Source of the DNA: Kitasatospora phosalacinea
GTDB taxonomy: Bacteria > Actinomycetota > Actinomycetes > Streptomycetales > Streptomycetaceae
Reading direction: 5' to 3'
Length of the DNA: 64,000 bases
NCBI RefSeq assembly: GCF_000716545.1
Contig: NZ_JNWZ01000021.1
Span: forward strand, 88,060-152,059
The notes below the pieces were generated by a model, which was not told the DNA's origin, did not search any database, and saw only the letters and a program-made list of their open reading frames with translations. Positions 29,492 to 37,659 of the stretch are shown piece by piece. Numbering within the stretch: position 1 is the stretch's first letter; every line of letters starts with the position of its first letter. The position numbers were made by a program, and so were the translations under genes.

Positions 29492-31768
29492 ATGACCACC
29501 TCGCAGCAGCACCCCGCCACGTCCGCGCCGACCGGGGCCTGGGACGGCTTCAAGGGCGGCCTGTGGCGCGACGCGATCGACGTCCGCGACTTCATCCAGC
29601 AGAACTACACCCCCTACGAGGGCGACGGCTCCTTCCTGGCCGGCCCGACCGGGCGGACCACCGGGGTCTGGCGGAAGATCACCGCCCTGTTCCCCGAGGA
29701 GCGCGCCAAGGGCGTCCTGGACGTCTCCCACGACACGCCCTCGACCATCACCGCGCACGCCCCCGGCTACATCGACCGGGAGAACGAACTGGTCGTCGGC
29801 CTGCAGACCGACGCCCCGCTGAAGCGGGCGATCATGCCGAACGGTGGCTGGCGGATGGTCGCGGGCGCGCTGGAGACCTACGGGTACCCGGTCGACCCGG
29901 AGCTGGAGAAGGTCTTCACGGCCTACCGCAAGACCCACAACGCGGGCGTCTTCGACGCCTACACGCCGGAGATCCGGGCCGCCCGCAAGGCCGGGATCGT
30001 CACCGGCCTGCCGGACGCCTACGGGCGCGGCCGGATCATCGGCGACTACCGGCGGGTCGCGCTGTACGGGGTGGACCGGCTGATCGCCGCCAAGCGCGAG
30101 GAGAAGGCGTCCCTGGACGCGGCGCCGAGCGACCCGCGCACGCTGGAGGACACCATCCGCGAGCGCGAGGAGCTCGCCGAGCAGATCCGCGCCCTGGAGG
30201 AGCTCAAGGCGATGGCCGCGAGCTACGGCCACGACGTCTCCGGCCCGGCGCGCACCGCCCACCAGGCCGTCCAGTGGCTGTACTTCGCCTATCTGGCGGC
30301 GGTGAAGGAGCAGAACGGCGCGGCGATGTCGCTCGGCCGCACCTCCACCTTCCTGGACGTCTACCTCGAACGGGACCTGGCAGCCGGGCTGTTGACGGAG
30401 GAACAGGCACAGGAACTGGTCGACGACTTCGTCATCAAGCTGCGGATCGTCCGCTTCCTGCGCACCCCCGAGTACGACGAGCTGTTCTCCGGCGACCCGA
30501 CCTGGGTCACCGAGTCGATCGGCGGCATCGGCACCGACGGCCGCCCGCTGGTCACCCGCACCTCGTTCCGTTACCTGCAGACGCTGTACGACCTGGGCCC
30601 GGCGCCGGAGCCGAACATGACGGTCCTCTGGTCGCCGAAACTCCCGCAGGGCTTCAAGGAGTTCTGCGCGCAGGTGTCGATCGACACCTCCAGCGTGCAG
30701 TACGAGTCGGACGAGCTGATGCGCCCGCGCTCCGGCGACGACACCGCCATCGCCTGCTGCGTCTCCGCGATGGAGGTCGGCAAGCAGATGCAGTTCTTCG
30801 GCGCCCGGGTCAACCTCGCCAAGACGCTGCTCTACGCGATCAACGGCGGCCGGGACGAGAAGTCCGGCGCCCAGGTCGGCCCCGCCACCGGCGCGCTCAC
30901 CTCCGAGGTCCTGGGCTACGACGAGGTGACGGCCCGCCTCGACCGGCAGCTGGAATGGCTGGCCGAGACGTACGTCCACGCGCTGAACGTCATCCACTAC
31001 ATGCACGACAAGTACGCCTACGAGCGCCTGGAGATGGCCCTGCACGACCGCGCGGTGCGCCGCACCATGGCCTGCGGCATCGCCGGCCTCGCGGTCGCCG
31101 CGGACTCGCTCTCCGCGATCAAGCACGCGAAGGTCCGCCCGGTGCGCGACGGGACCGGCCTCGCGGTCGACTACGAGATCGAGGGCGAGTACCCGGCCTA
31201 CGGCAACAACGACGACCGGGCCGACCAGATCGCGGTGCGGCTGGTCGAGGAGTTCATGCGCAAGGTGCGCAAGCACCCCACCTACCGGGGCGCCGAGCAC
31301 ACCCAGTCGGTGCTGACCATCACCTCCAACGTGGTGTACGGCAAGAAGACCGGCGCGACCCCGGACGGCCGCCGGGCCGGCGAGCCGTTCTCGCCCGGCG
31401 CCAACCCGATGAACGGGCGCGACACCCACGGGTACGTGGCCAGCGCGATGTCGGTCGCGAAACTCCCCTACGACGCGGCCCAGGACGGCATCTCGCTGAC
31501 CAACACCGTCACGCCCGACGCACTGGGCCGCACCCCCGAGGAGCGGGTGCGCAACCTGGCGGGCGTGCTCGACGGGTACACGGCCGTCGGCGGGTTCCAC
31601 ATGAACGTCAACGTGCTGAACCGGGAGACCCTGCTCGACGCGATGGAGCACCCCGAGCAGTACCCGCAGCTGACCATCCGGGTCAGCGGCTACGCGGTCA
31701 ACTTCGTCCGGCTGACCAGGGAACAGCAGCTCGACGTCGTCAACCGCACCTTCCACGGCTCGCTGTAG
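29492..31768 (+). CDS. pflB: Pyruvate formate-lyase (formate C-acetyltransferase)
   Basis: 758 residues, close to the 760 of E. coli PflB. It cleaves pyruvate with CoA to acetyl-CoA and formate through a glycyl radical. The active-site cysteine pair is C422-C423 in [10 protein letters not shown], and the radical glycine is G733 in [19 protein letters not shown] and [23 protein letters not shown] segments are also typical. It sits between adhE and its activase. A glycyl-radical enzyme is oxygen-sensitive, so expression should be limited to hypoxia, fitting the stress-regulon context. Confidence 0.97.
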   Translation: MTTSQQHPATSAPTGAWDGFKGGLWRDAIDVRDFIQQNYTPYEGDGSFLAGPTGRTTGVWRKITALFPEERAKGVLDVSHDTPSTITAHAPGYIDRENELVVGLQTDAPLKRAIMPNGGWRMVAGALETYGYPVDPELEKVFTAYRKTHNAGVFDAYTPEIRAARKAGIVTGLPDAYGRGRIIGDYRRVALYGVDRLIAAKREEKASLDAAPSDPRTLEDTIREREELAEQIRALEELKAMAASYGHDVSGPARTAHQAVQWLYFAYLAAVKEQNGAAMSLGRTSTFLDVYLERDLAAGLLTEEQAQELVDDFVIKLRIVRFLRTPEYDELFSGDPTWVTESIGGIGTDGRPLVTRTSFRYLQTLYDLGPAPEPNMTVLWSPKLPQGFKEFCAQVSIDTSSVQYESDELMRPRSGDDTAIACCVSAMEVGKQMQFFGARVNLAKTLLYAINGGRDEKSGAQVGPATGALTSEVLGYDEVTARLDRQLEWLAETYVHALNVIHYMHDKYAYERLEMALHDRAVRRTMACGIAGLAVAADSLSAIKHAKVRPVRDGTGLAVDYEIEGEYPAYGNNDDRADQIAVRLVEEFMRKVRKHPTYRGAEHTQSVLTITSNVVYGKKTGATPDGRRAGEPFSPGANPMNGRDTHGYVASAMSVAKLPYDAAQDGISLTNTVTPDALGRTPEERVRNLAGVLDGYTAVGGFHMNVNVLNRETLLDAMEHPEQYPQLTIRVSGYAVNFVRLTREQQLDVVNRTFHGSL

Positions 31769-31836
31769 CCCGCCCACGCGGAGCGCGGCCCCCGGCCCAC
31801 CGGCCGGCGGCCGCGCCCCCGACCGAGGAGCCCGCC

Positions 31837-32652
31837 ATGGCCGCACCATCCGGACCCGACCTGCCGCCCGGCCCGCCGCCCGCCCCCGCCGCCACGCCGG
31901 CCGGAGCCGCCACCCGGCGCCCGGTCACCGGAGCGGTCCACTCCTGGGACCTCTCCACCGGCGTGGACGGCCCCGGCACCCGCTTCGTCACCTTCCTGGC
32001 CGGCTGCCCGCTCGACTGCCTCTACTGCCACAACCCCGACACCCGGCGAACGGGCAACGGCAAGCGCACCAGCGCGGACGAGGTGGTCGCGGAGGCGTCG
32101 AAGTACACCGCGTTCATCCGCGCCGCGGGCGGCGGCGCCACCGTCAGCGGCGGCGAACCGCTGCTCCAACCGGTGTTCGCCGGCGAGCTGTTCCACCGCT
32201 TCAAGCACGAACTCGGCCTGCACACCGCGCTGGACACCTCCGGCTACCTCGGCCCGCGCGCCAGTGACTCCCTGCTCGCCGACGTCGACCTGGTCCTGCT
32301 GGACATCAAGTCCTGGGACCGGGCCCTGTACCGGCGGCTCACCGGACGCCCGCTGGAGCCCACCCTGGACTTCGCCCGCCGCCTCGCCGACCTCGGCAAG
32401 GACGTCTGGGTCCGCTTCGTCCTCGTCCCCGGCCTGACCGACCCGGCCGACAACGTCGAGGGGGTGGCCGCCTTCGCCGCCGTGCTGGGCAACGTCTCCC
32501 GGGTCGACGTCCTGCCCTTCCACAAGCTCGGGGCGGCCAAGTGGACCGCGCTGGGCCGCGAGTTCACCCTCGCGGGGACGCCGTCCCCGACGCCCGAACA
32601 GGTCGAGGCGGCCCGTACGCGCTTCACCGCCCACGGCCTGCACGCCGTGTGA
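31837..32652 (+). CDS. pflA: Pyruvate formate-lyase activating enzyme (radical SAM)
   Basis: 271 residues; ATG after GAGGAG. The radical SAM cluster motif is GCPLDCLYCHNPD (CxxxCxxC), followed by GGGATVSGGEPLLQ, as in PflA. It generates the glycyl radical on PflB using SAM and a [4Fe-4S] cluster. The first 30 residues are Pro/Ala-rich and extra compared with E. coli PflA. It lies 68 bases after pflB; a perfect palindrome at 32653-32670 directly after the stop may end the operon. Confidence 0.96.
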   Translation: MAAPSGPDLPPGPPPAPAATPAGAATRRPVTGAVHSWDLSTGVDGPGTRFVTFLAGCPLDCLYCHNPDTRRTGNGKRTSADEVVAEASKYTAFIRAAGGGATVSGGEPLLQPVFAGELFHRFKHELGLHTALDTSGYLGPRASDSLLADVDLVLLDIKSWDRALYRRLTGRPLEPTLDFARRLADLGKDVWVRFVLVPGLTDPADNVEGVAAFAAVLGNVSRVDVLPFHKLGAAKWTALGREFTLAGTPSPTPEQVEAARTRFTAHGLHAV

Positions 32653-32670
32653 CCGCCCACCGGTGGGCGG
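32653..32670 (+). terminator. Palindrome after pflA
   Basis: CCGCCCACCGGTGGGCGG, self-complementary, starts at the base after the pflA stop; candidate terminator of the adhE-pflB-pflA operon. Confidence 0.5.
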
Positions 32671-32757
32671 CCCGGCCCGATGGCCGACGGCAGAGCCGGG
32701 ACCGCTAGGCTTCGGCTCCCCGGAACGATCACCGTTCCCCCGCAGAAGTGGACCCCG

Positions 32758-33453
32758 ATGCCCGCCACCGCCGGCCAGGTCACCGCCGACAAGCGTCTGG
32801 ACCCGCAGGAGATGGTGGTCCTGCACCGCGTCTTCCGCCGCGAGATACCGCTCCTGGCCGACCTGGTCGAGACCGCCGCCCCGGGCGACCGGCGGCGCAC
32901 CGCCGTCCTCGCCGACCACCTCGACCTGCTCCTCGGCGCCCTGGGCGAGCACCACGAGGGCGAGGACGACCTGCTGTGGCCCAAGCTGCGCGAGCGTGCC
33001 GTCCCGGGCACCGACGTCGTCGTGCGGATGGCCCACCAGCACGCGGCCGTCGCCGACGCGCTGGCCGCGGCCACCGAACTGTCGCACGACTGGCGCGCCC
33101 GGGCCGACCGCGACACCGCCCTGCGCCTCGCCGAGGCCCTGCGCGCGCTCGACCGGTGCGCCGCGGCCCACATGGACGACGAGGAGGAGCACCTCCTGCC
33201 CCTGATGGCCGACCACATCACGGCCCGCGAGTGGTCCGAGGTCGGTGAACGCGGGCGCCGCAGCGTCCCCAAGGCCAGGCTCCTGGTCTTCCTCGGCGCG
33301 ATCCTCGAGGACGCGACCGCGCGGGAACGGCAGCTGTTCCTCGCGCAGATGCCCGCCCCCGCCCGCCTCCTGTGGCGCACCCTCGGCATCCGCCTCTACC
33401 GGCGCACCACCACCCGCGTCCGCCGGACCGGCGCCGAGACCCCCCGGGGGTAG
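32758..33453 (+). CDS. Hemerythrin-like (HHE) domain protein
   Basis: 231 residues from ATG 32758; an in-frame ATG at 32680 exists, but TAGGCT at 32706-32711 looks like a -10 element, which favours the later start. Metal-ligand candidates are in VVLHRVFRREI, GALGEHHEGEDDLLWPKL, RMAHQHAAVADAL and AHMDDEEEHLLPLM, the H...HxxxE...H...HxxxE pattern of hemerythrins. The C-terminal 70 residues are basic. Such proteins bind O2 or NO, or buffer iron. Its place in a hypoxia block fits an oxygen-related role. Confidence 0.85.
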   Translation: MPATAGQVTADKRLDPQEMVVLHRVFRREIPLLADLVETAAPGDRRRTAVLADHLDLLLGALGEHHEGEDDLLWPKLRERAVPGTDVVVRMAHQHAAVADALAAATELSHDWRARADRDTALRLAEALRALDRCAAAHMDDEEEHLLPLMADHITAREWSEVGERGRRSVPKARLLVFLGAILEDATARERQLFLAQMPAPARLLWRTLGIRLYRRTTTRVRRTGAETPRG

Positions 33454-33468
33454 CAGTCGGCCCCAGCT

Positions 33469-33497
33469 GCGGGAGGGCGGGCCCCGGGCCCTCCCGC
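33469..33497. terminator. Bidirectional terminator
   Basis: Perfect 10-bp stem (33469-33478 with 33488-33497) between convergent hemerythrin and CBS-domain genes. Confidence 0.7.
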
Positions 33498-33564
33498 ACC
33501 GTACGGGTGGGGTGACGGAGGCGGGCGGGCCCGGCCGGGGCCCGGTGCGGCGGATCGGTGCCGC

Positions 33565-34332
33565 TCAGCGCTCCGCGCCGGGGCCCGCCGTGTCGTCGGT
33601 GCGGTGGTCGAGCAGCACGGTGACGTCCACGACGCCGTCCACGCTGCGGCACAGGCGTTCCAGCACGTCGGCGAGGCTGCGCCGCTCCACCGTGCCGGTC
33701 AGCGTGACCCGGCCCTCCTCGACCGTGACGCCGAGGCCGTCCGGGGACAGGCCCATCGCCCCGTCGAGGACGTCGTGGCGGATCTCCTCCCGGATCGCCC
33801 GGTCCTGCCGCAGGAAGACCCGCAGCAGGTCGCCACGGCTGACGATGCCGATCAGCCGGCCGGCCTCGTCGACGACCGGGAGCCGCTTGAGGTGCGCGTG
33901 CTGCATCCGACGGGCGGCTTCCACGACCGTCCACTCGGGGCGACAGCACAGCGCCGGGCGGCTCATCAGTTCGCCCGCGGTGGTGGCCCGGCTGCGGGCG
34001 GCCTGCTCGGGGGACAGGCCGGGCACGAGCAGCAGGCCGGCCGGGTCCTCCCGGGCGCACTCGCCGAGCAGCAGGTCCGCCTCGGAGACGATCCCGACGG
34101 GCCGGTCCTCGGCGTCCAGCACGGGCACCGCCGCGACGTCGTGCTCGGCGAGGAGCCGGGCGATCTCCTTGAACCCGGTGCCGGGCCGCACGCTCACCAC
34201 CGGACGGGTCATCAACTGGCCCACGCTTCGGTGTCGCATCGTCGCTGTCCTTCCTGTTCCTGTTCCTGTTCCTGTTCCTGTTCCTGTTCTTGCTTCTGCT
34301 CCTGCTCCTGCTCCTGCGCGGTCGCGGGTCAT
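33565..34332 (-). CDS. CBS-pair and BON domain protein
   Basis: Two CBS domains (VGQLMTRPVVSVRPGTGFKEIARLLAEHDVAAVPVLD... and AGELMSRPALCCRPEWTVVEAARRMQHAHLKRLPVVD...) followed by a BON domain (DGLGVTVEEGRVTLTGTVERRSLADVL). CBS pairs bind adenine nucleotides; BON domains bind lipids or membranes. Two starts are possible. ATG 34332 overlaps the stop of the upstream Usp gene (ATGA) and adds a 31-residue low-complexity Gly/Ala/Thr leader encoded by hexanucleotide repeats. ATG 34239 has GGAAGG upstream and gives a 224-residue protein beginning MRHRSVGQLM. I cannot decide; coupling favours the first, the ribosome site the second. Confidence 0.88.
   Translation of the reverse strand: MTRDRAGAGAGAEARTGTGTGTGTGTGRTATMRHRSVGQLMTRPVVSVRPGTGFKEIARLLAEHDVAAVPVLDAEDRPVGIVSEADLLLGECAREDPAGLLLVPGLSPEQAARSRATTAGELMSRPALCCRPEWTVVEAARRMQHAHLKRLPVVDEAGRLIGIVSRGDLLRVFLRQDRAIREEIRHDVLDGAMGLSPDGLGVTVEEGRVTLTGTVERRSLADVLERLCRSVDGVVDVTVLLDHRTDDTAGPGAER
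34251..34316. repeat. Hexanucleotide repeat TTCCTG, about 11 units
   Basis: Six perfect TTCCTG units (34251-34286), then five degenerate ones (TTCTTG, CTTCTG, three CTCCTG). On the minus strand they encode alternating Gly with Thr or Ala in the leader of the CBS protein. Confidence 0.9.
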
Positions 34333-34790
34333 CGGGCGGAGGCCCGGGCCGCGTCGTGGCGGACCACGACGACGGGGCACGGCGCGTGCTGGACGCAGTG
34401 CTGGCCGACCGACCCCAGCAGCGCCCCGGCGAACCCGCCGTGGCCGCGGCCGCCGACCACCAGCAGTTCGGCGCCGCGCGCCGCGGCCAGCAGGGACGCG
34501 ACCGCGCCGCCCCTGACCACCCGGGCGGCGATCCGGACCGGTCGCCCGGGGCCGGCCGCCTCGGCGACGGCGGCGTCGAGGGTCTTGCGCGCGATGCCCG
34601 CGGCGAAGTCCGCGTCGTCGGGGTGCCCGGACCAGCCCGGCGCGGACAGGTGCTGCCAGGCGGTCACCGCCTCGACGTCCGCACCGACCGCGTGCGCCTG
34701 GCCGACGGCCCAGCGCAGCGCGTCCACGGAGGACGGGGACCCGTCCACCCCGACCACGATCCTGCGCGGTACCACGTTCTGCTCCTGCAC
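34329..34790 (-). CDS. Universal stress protein, single domain
   Basis: 153 residues; GTG 34790 follows AGGAGG with six bases between. VPRRIVVGVDGSPSSVDALRWAV at the start and LLVVGGRGHGGFAGALLGSVGQHCVQHAPCPVVVV at the end form the ATP-binding Usp fold (G-x2-G-x9-G-S). Its stop overlaps a possible ATG of the CBS protein gene (ATGA), so the two are likely co-expressed. It is one of three Usp genes in this block. Confidence 0.93.
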   Translation of the reverse strand: MQEQNVVPRRIVVGVDGSPSSVDALRWAVGQAHAVGADVEAVTAWQHLSAPGWSGHPDDADFAAGIARKTLDAAVAEAAGPGRPVRIAARVVRGGAVASLLAAARGAELLVVGGRGHGGFAGALLGSVGQHCVQHAPCPVVVVRHDAARASAR

Positions 34791-35087
34791 GGTGTGCCTC
34801 CTGGTTCCCGGTGATGACTCCACCTTCGTGCGGCGGCGCCCGGCGCCGTAGGGCCGCTGGGGCCGGGCGAGGGGGCCGACCGTCCCCGCCGCGCGGACCC
34901 GGGCTCCCCGGCGGCGGCAACATGCCGGACGGGGGCCCAACGAGCGCAGGCCGGTGACCAACGGACCAGCGCCGTACGGGGCCGCGCCCCGGATCCTGGT
35001 CCCGGGCCGCCCGTCCACCGGACGGAGCTCGAACCCACCTCGGCCAGGGCTTCCTGACGGGTCGGCAGCGCACGCGAGGAGACCGCC

Positions 35088-35662
35088 ATGACGTCCACCG
35101 CGGAACCGCCCCGCACCCCGATCGACACCCGCACCGCGGGTCTCGGCCACGAGCCCGCCGGGCGCGCACTCGCCGCCGCACGGGTGGCCCTCGGGCTCGT
35201 CTTCCTCCGGGCCTTCCCCGACAAGGTCTTCGGGCTCGGCTACTCCACCAGGTCCGAAGGCGCCTTGGTCTAGGACGGCTCGCCGACCAAGGGCTTCCTC
35301 AGCCACGTCGCGGCCGGTCCGCTGCGGTCCACCTTCCACGCCTGGGCCGGCCGTGGGCGGACCGGTTGTTCATGCTCGGCCTACTGGGCATCGGCGCGGC
35401 CCTGGTCGCGGGCGTGGCGCTGCGCCCGGCGGCGGTGGCGGGAACGCTGCTGCTCGCCATGGTGCGGACGGCCGAGTGGCCGCCGGCCCGGCACCTGGCC
35501 GGCGGGGCGCCCAGCGGATCCGACCAACCCGGCCGTGACCACCACCTGGTCTACGCCCTCCCGCTGGTCGCCCTGGCGGCCGCGCGGGCCGGTGACCGCC
35601 GGGGCCCGGGCCGGTGGCGGGCCGCGCGGTCGGTGGTCCGGGCCCGCAGCCGGCTGCGCTGA
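35088..35662 (+). pseudogene. DoxX-family membrane protein gene, broken twice
   Basis: Starts well: ATG with GAGGAG upstream, then ...AAARVALGLVFLRAFPDKVFGLGYSTRSEGALV. At 35271-35273 an amber TAG interrupts the frame, which otherwise continues DGSPTKGFLSHVAAGPL. Near 35345 a frameshift (apparent loss of 4 bases) moves the rest, WADRLFMLGLLGIGAALVAGVALRP...EWPPARHLAGG...VYALPLVALAAARAGD, into another frame ending at 35662. Together these pieces form the four-helix DoxX family seen in actinobacterial stress clusters. The gene is inactive unless both are sequencing errors. Confidence 0.82.
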
Positions 35663-35711
35663 ACACCCCGCCGACGCCGCCCGGCCCCCACACCAAGTCC
35701 CGCTGCGAAAA

Positions 35712-35746
35712 GGGACCTTGGACCTGCACGAAGGACTGTCGGGCCC
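35712..35746 (+). promoter_or_regulatory. Two DevR/OsdR-like boxes (candidate)
   Basis: GGGACCTTGGACC at 35712-35724 and GGACTGTCGGGCCC at 35733-35746, about 21 bases apart (two helical turns) and 80-115 bases before the next Usp gene. Confidence 0.5.
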
Positions 35747-35826
35747 TGGGGGGCGCCCGCCGCGAACAGCAGCATGGAACCCGGAGGCGGGACACCGAAT
35801 CACCGCCCGACGGAAGGGGAACGGCC

Positions 35827-36687
35827 ATGGCCCACGGAATCGTGACCGGGTTCGACGGATCAGCGCGGTCCGAGGCGGCGGTCGGCTGGGCCGCCGCCGA
35901 GGCGGCCCAGCGGGGCGAGCCGCTGCGGATCGTCCACGCCTGGCCCTGGCTCGGATCGGCCCGGACCGACCGGCCGGCGGCGGCGCCCCGCCACAGCGCC
36001 CTGCCGGAGCTGGACGAGGCCGCCGACCGGCTGCGCGACGTCCACCCCAGCCTGGACGTCGTCACCGAGGCGGTGGCCGACGACCCCGTCGACGCCCTGC
36101 TCGCCCGCGCCGCCGACCACCGGCTCGTCGTGCTGGGCTCGCGCGGCCTCGGCGGTTTCGCCGGCCTGCTGGTGGGCTCCGTCGGCCTGGCCGTCGCCGC
36201 CCGCAGCACCACCCCGGTGGTCCTGGTGCGCGACGCCGCGCCCGCCGCCTCCGGCGACGGTACCGGCCGTCCCGAGATCGTCGTGGGCGTGGCGGGCGAG
36301 TCCTCGGCGGCGGTGCTGGAGTTCGCGTTTGCCGAGGCCGAGCGCAGGGGAGCCCGGGTGCGGGCGGTGCACGGGTGGGAAATGGTCCCGTTCTGGACGG
36401 CGGCGGGCTGGGTGCCGCCGCAGGAGGACGTCGAACTCCGGGGCGCCGAGGTCGGGGACGCACTGGCCAAGGCCCTCGCCGCGGTCCGGGCGGCGCACCC
36501 CGACGTCGAATCGGTCGCCGAGACCAGGACCGGGGGCGCCGCGAACGCGCTGGTCGCCGCCTCGGTCCACGCCGACCTGGTCGTGGTGGGCCGCCGTGAG
36601 CACCGCCTCGGCACCCGTCTCGGCGCGGTCGCCCACGCGGCGATCCACCACTGCACCGCCCCGGTCGCCGTCGTCCCGCACGCCTGA
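35827..36687 (+). CDS. Universal stress protein, two tandem Usp domains
   Basis: 286 residues; ATG after GAAGGGG. Domain 1: IVTGFDGSARSEAAVGWAAAEA... to LVVLGSRGLGGFAGLLVGSVGLAVAARSTTPVVLVR with the full ATP motif. Domain 2: IVVGVAGESSAAVLEFAFAEAERRG... to DLVVVGRREHRLGTRLGAVAHAAIHHCTAPVAVVPHA. The C-terminal half resembles that of the Usp protein at 25726 (VAHAVIHHAHGPVAVVPHD), so the two are paralogues. Candidate DevR-like boxes precede it. Confidence 0.92.
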   Translation: MAHGIVTGFDGSARSEAAVGWAAAEAAQRGEPLRIVHAWPWLGSARTDRPAAAPRHSALPELDEAADRLRDVHPSLDVVTEAVADDPVDALLARAADHRLVVLGSRGLGGFAGLLVGSVGLAVAARSTTPVVLVRDAAPAASGDGTGRPEIVVGVAGESSAAVLEFAFAEAERRGARVRAVHGWEMVPFWTAAGWVPPQEDVELRGAEVGDALAKALAAVRAAHPDVESVAETRTGGAANALVAASVHADLVVVGRREHRLGTRLGAVAHAAIHHCTAPVAVVPHA

Positions 36688-36962
36688 CCGCCGGTTCGGC
36701 ACGGGCTCGGTTCCCGCCCCCACCGACGGCGTGCGGTGATCCGGCGGCCGGTGACGGACGCGGACGATCACGTGGGCACGGGGCGTTCACCCGTCGGCGG
36801 GCCGGCTGCCCGCTCACCCCAGGGGGCGGGGGAGGCCGGTGCAGGGGTGGGGCTGCGGTTGCGTGAGCAGTCTGGTGTACCGCCGGATGGTGGCGCCGGC
36901 CTCTGCGGTGCAGCGGATCTGGACGAGGCCGCAGGGCTGGTGGACCAGCCGGAGCGAGCCTT

Positions 36963-37316
36963 CCCCCCGGGACTCGGCCGCGAAGAAAGTCGCCGCGGCC
37001 TTGAGGATCCCGTTCGCCCGCTTCAGCTCGGCGATCTCCTTCACCGCCCTGATCTGCGCGGACTCCCCGTGGTCGTGCCCGGGCGCCGTCCGGAGTCGAC
37101 CTGGCCCCGGCGCGCCCAGTTGCGTAGCGTCTCGGCCGAGCCGATGCCCTGCTTCTCAGCGACGGACCGCAGCGCGGCCGAGTCGTTCGGATGGTCACCG
37201 AGGACCCGGCGACCATGCGCACCGTACGACGGCGCAGCTCAGGCGGGTAGAAGAAGGACGTGCCATGACTCGATTCCGTCACGAAATCGAGTTCCCACCG
37301 AACCCGGGGCGGTTCA
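36963..37316 (-). pseudogene. IS3-family OrfA remnant with right end
   Basis: Contains the right inverted repeat CGAACCCGGGGCGGTTCA (37299-37316) and an orfA start (ATG at 37266), both almost identical to the intact IS3 element at 43621-44945. A one-base loss right after the start shifts the frame, and the element breaks off inside the helical AELKRANGILKAAATFFAAE segment near 36963; the tail and orfB are gone. Confidence 0.85.
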
Positions 37317-37659
37317 GTCAGCTTGTGCGCGAGGTCGGGGCGGCCGTCCGCTGGGACGCGCTCGTGCAGCCCGTCGACCAGGCCCCGCATCGCTGAAGTG
37401 CTCCGTGGTCTCCGCGTGACCGCGGGGCGGTTTTCGGTCGTTGCGGGGGCGCGGACGGCGGGATGCGGTGTTCGGGTCCCGGGCGGTGGTCGCGGCCAGC
37501 ATGCTCGTTGGCGGCGGGGCTTTCCCGTCGGTCAGTTGGGATGTTCGGATCGTCGCGGGCTTCTTGCGGTGGCGGTGACCAGGGCCGCCGGTGGGGGCCG
37601 CGCTCACCTGTTCCGAAGTGGCCGGCGCGGGCGGACACCGAGATGGAAAGAGGCATCCC
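37317..37659. other. Upstream region of the beta-propeller gene
   Basis: About 340 bases with no supported gene; GAAAGAGG lies just before the next ATG. No regulatory motif recognised. Confidence 0.4.

Noticed and set aside
25158..29495. Plus-strand frame of about 1445 codons
   Set aside because: Overlaps adhE and usp in another frame, dominated by Arg/Gly/Pro; no motif or ribosome site.
29315..31849. Minus-strand frame opposite pflB
   Set aside because: Antisense of a fully conserved glycyl-radical enzyme; no domain and no ribosome site.
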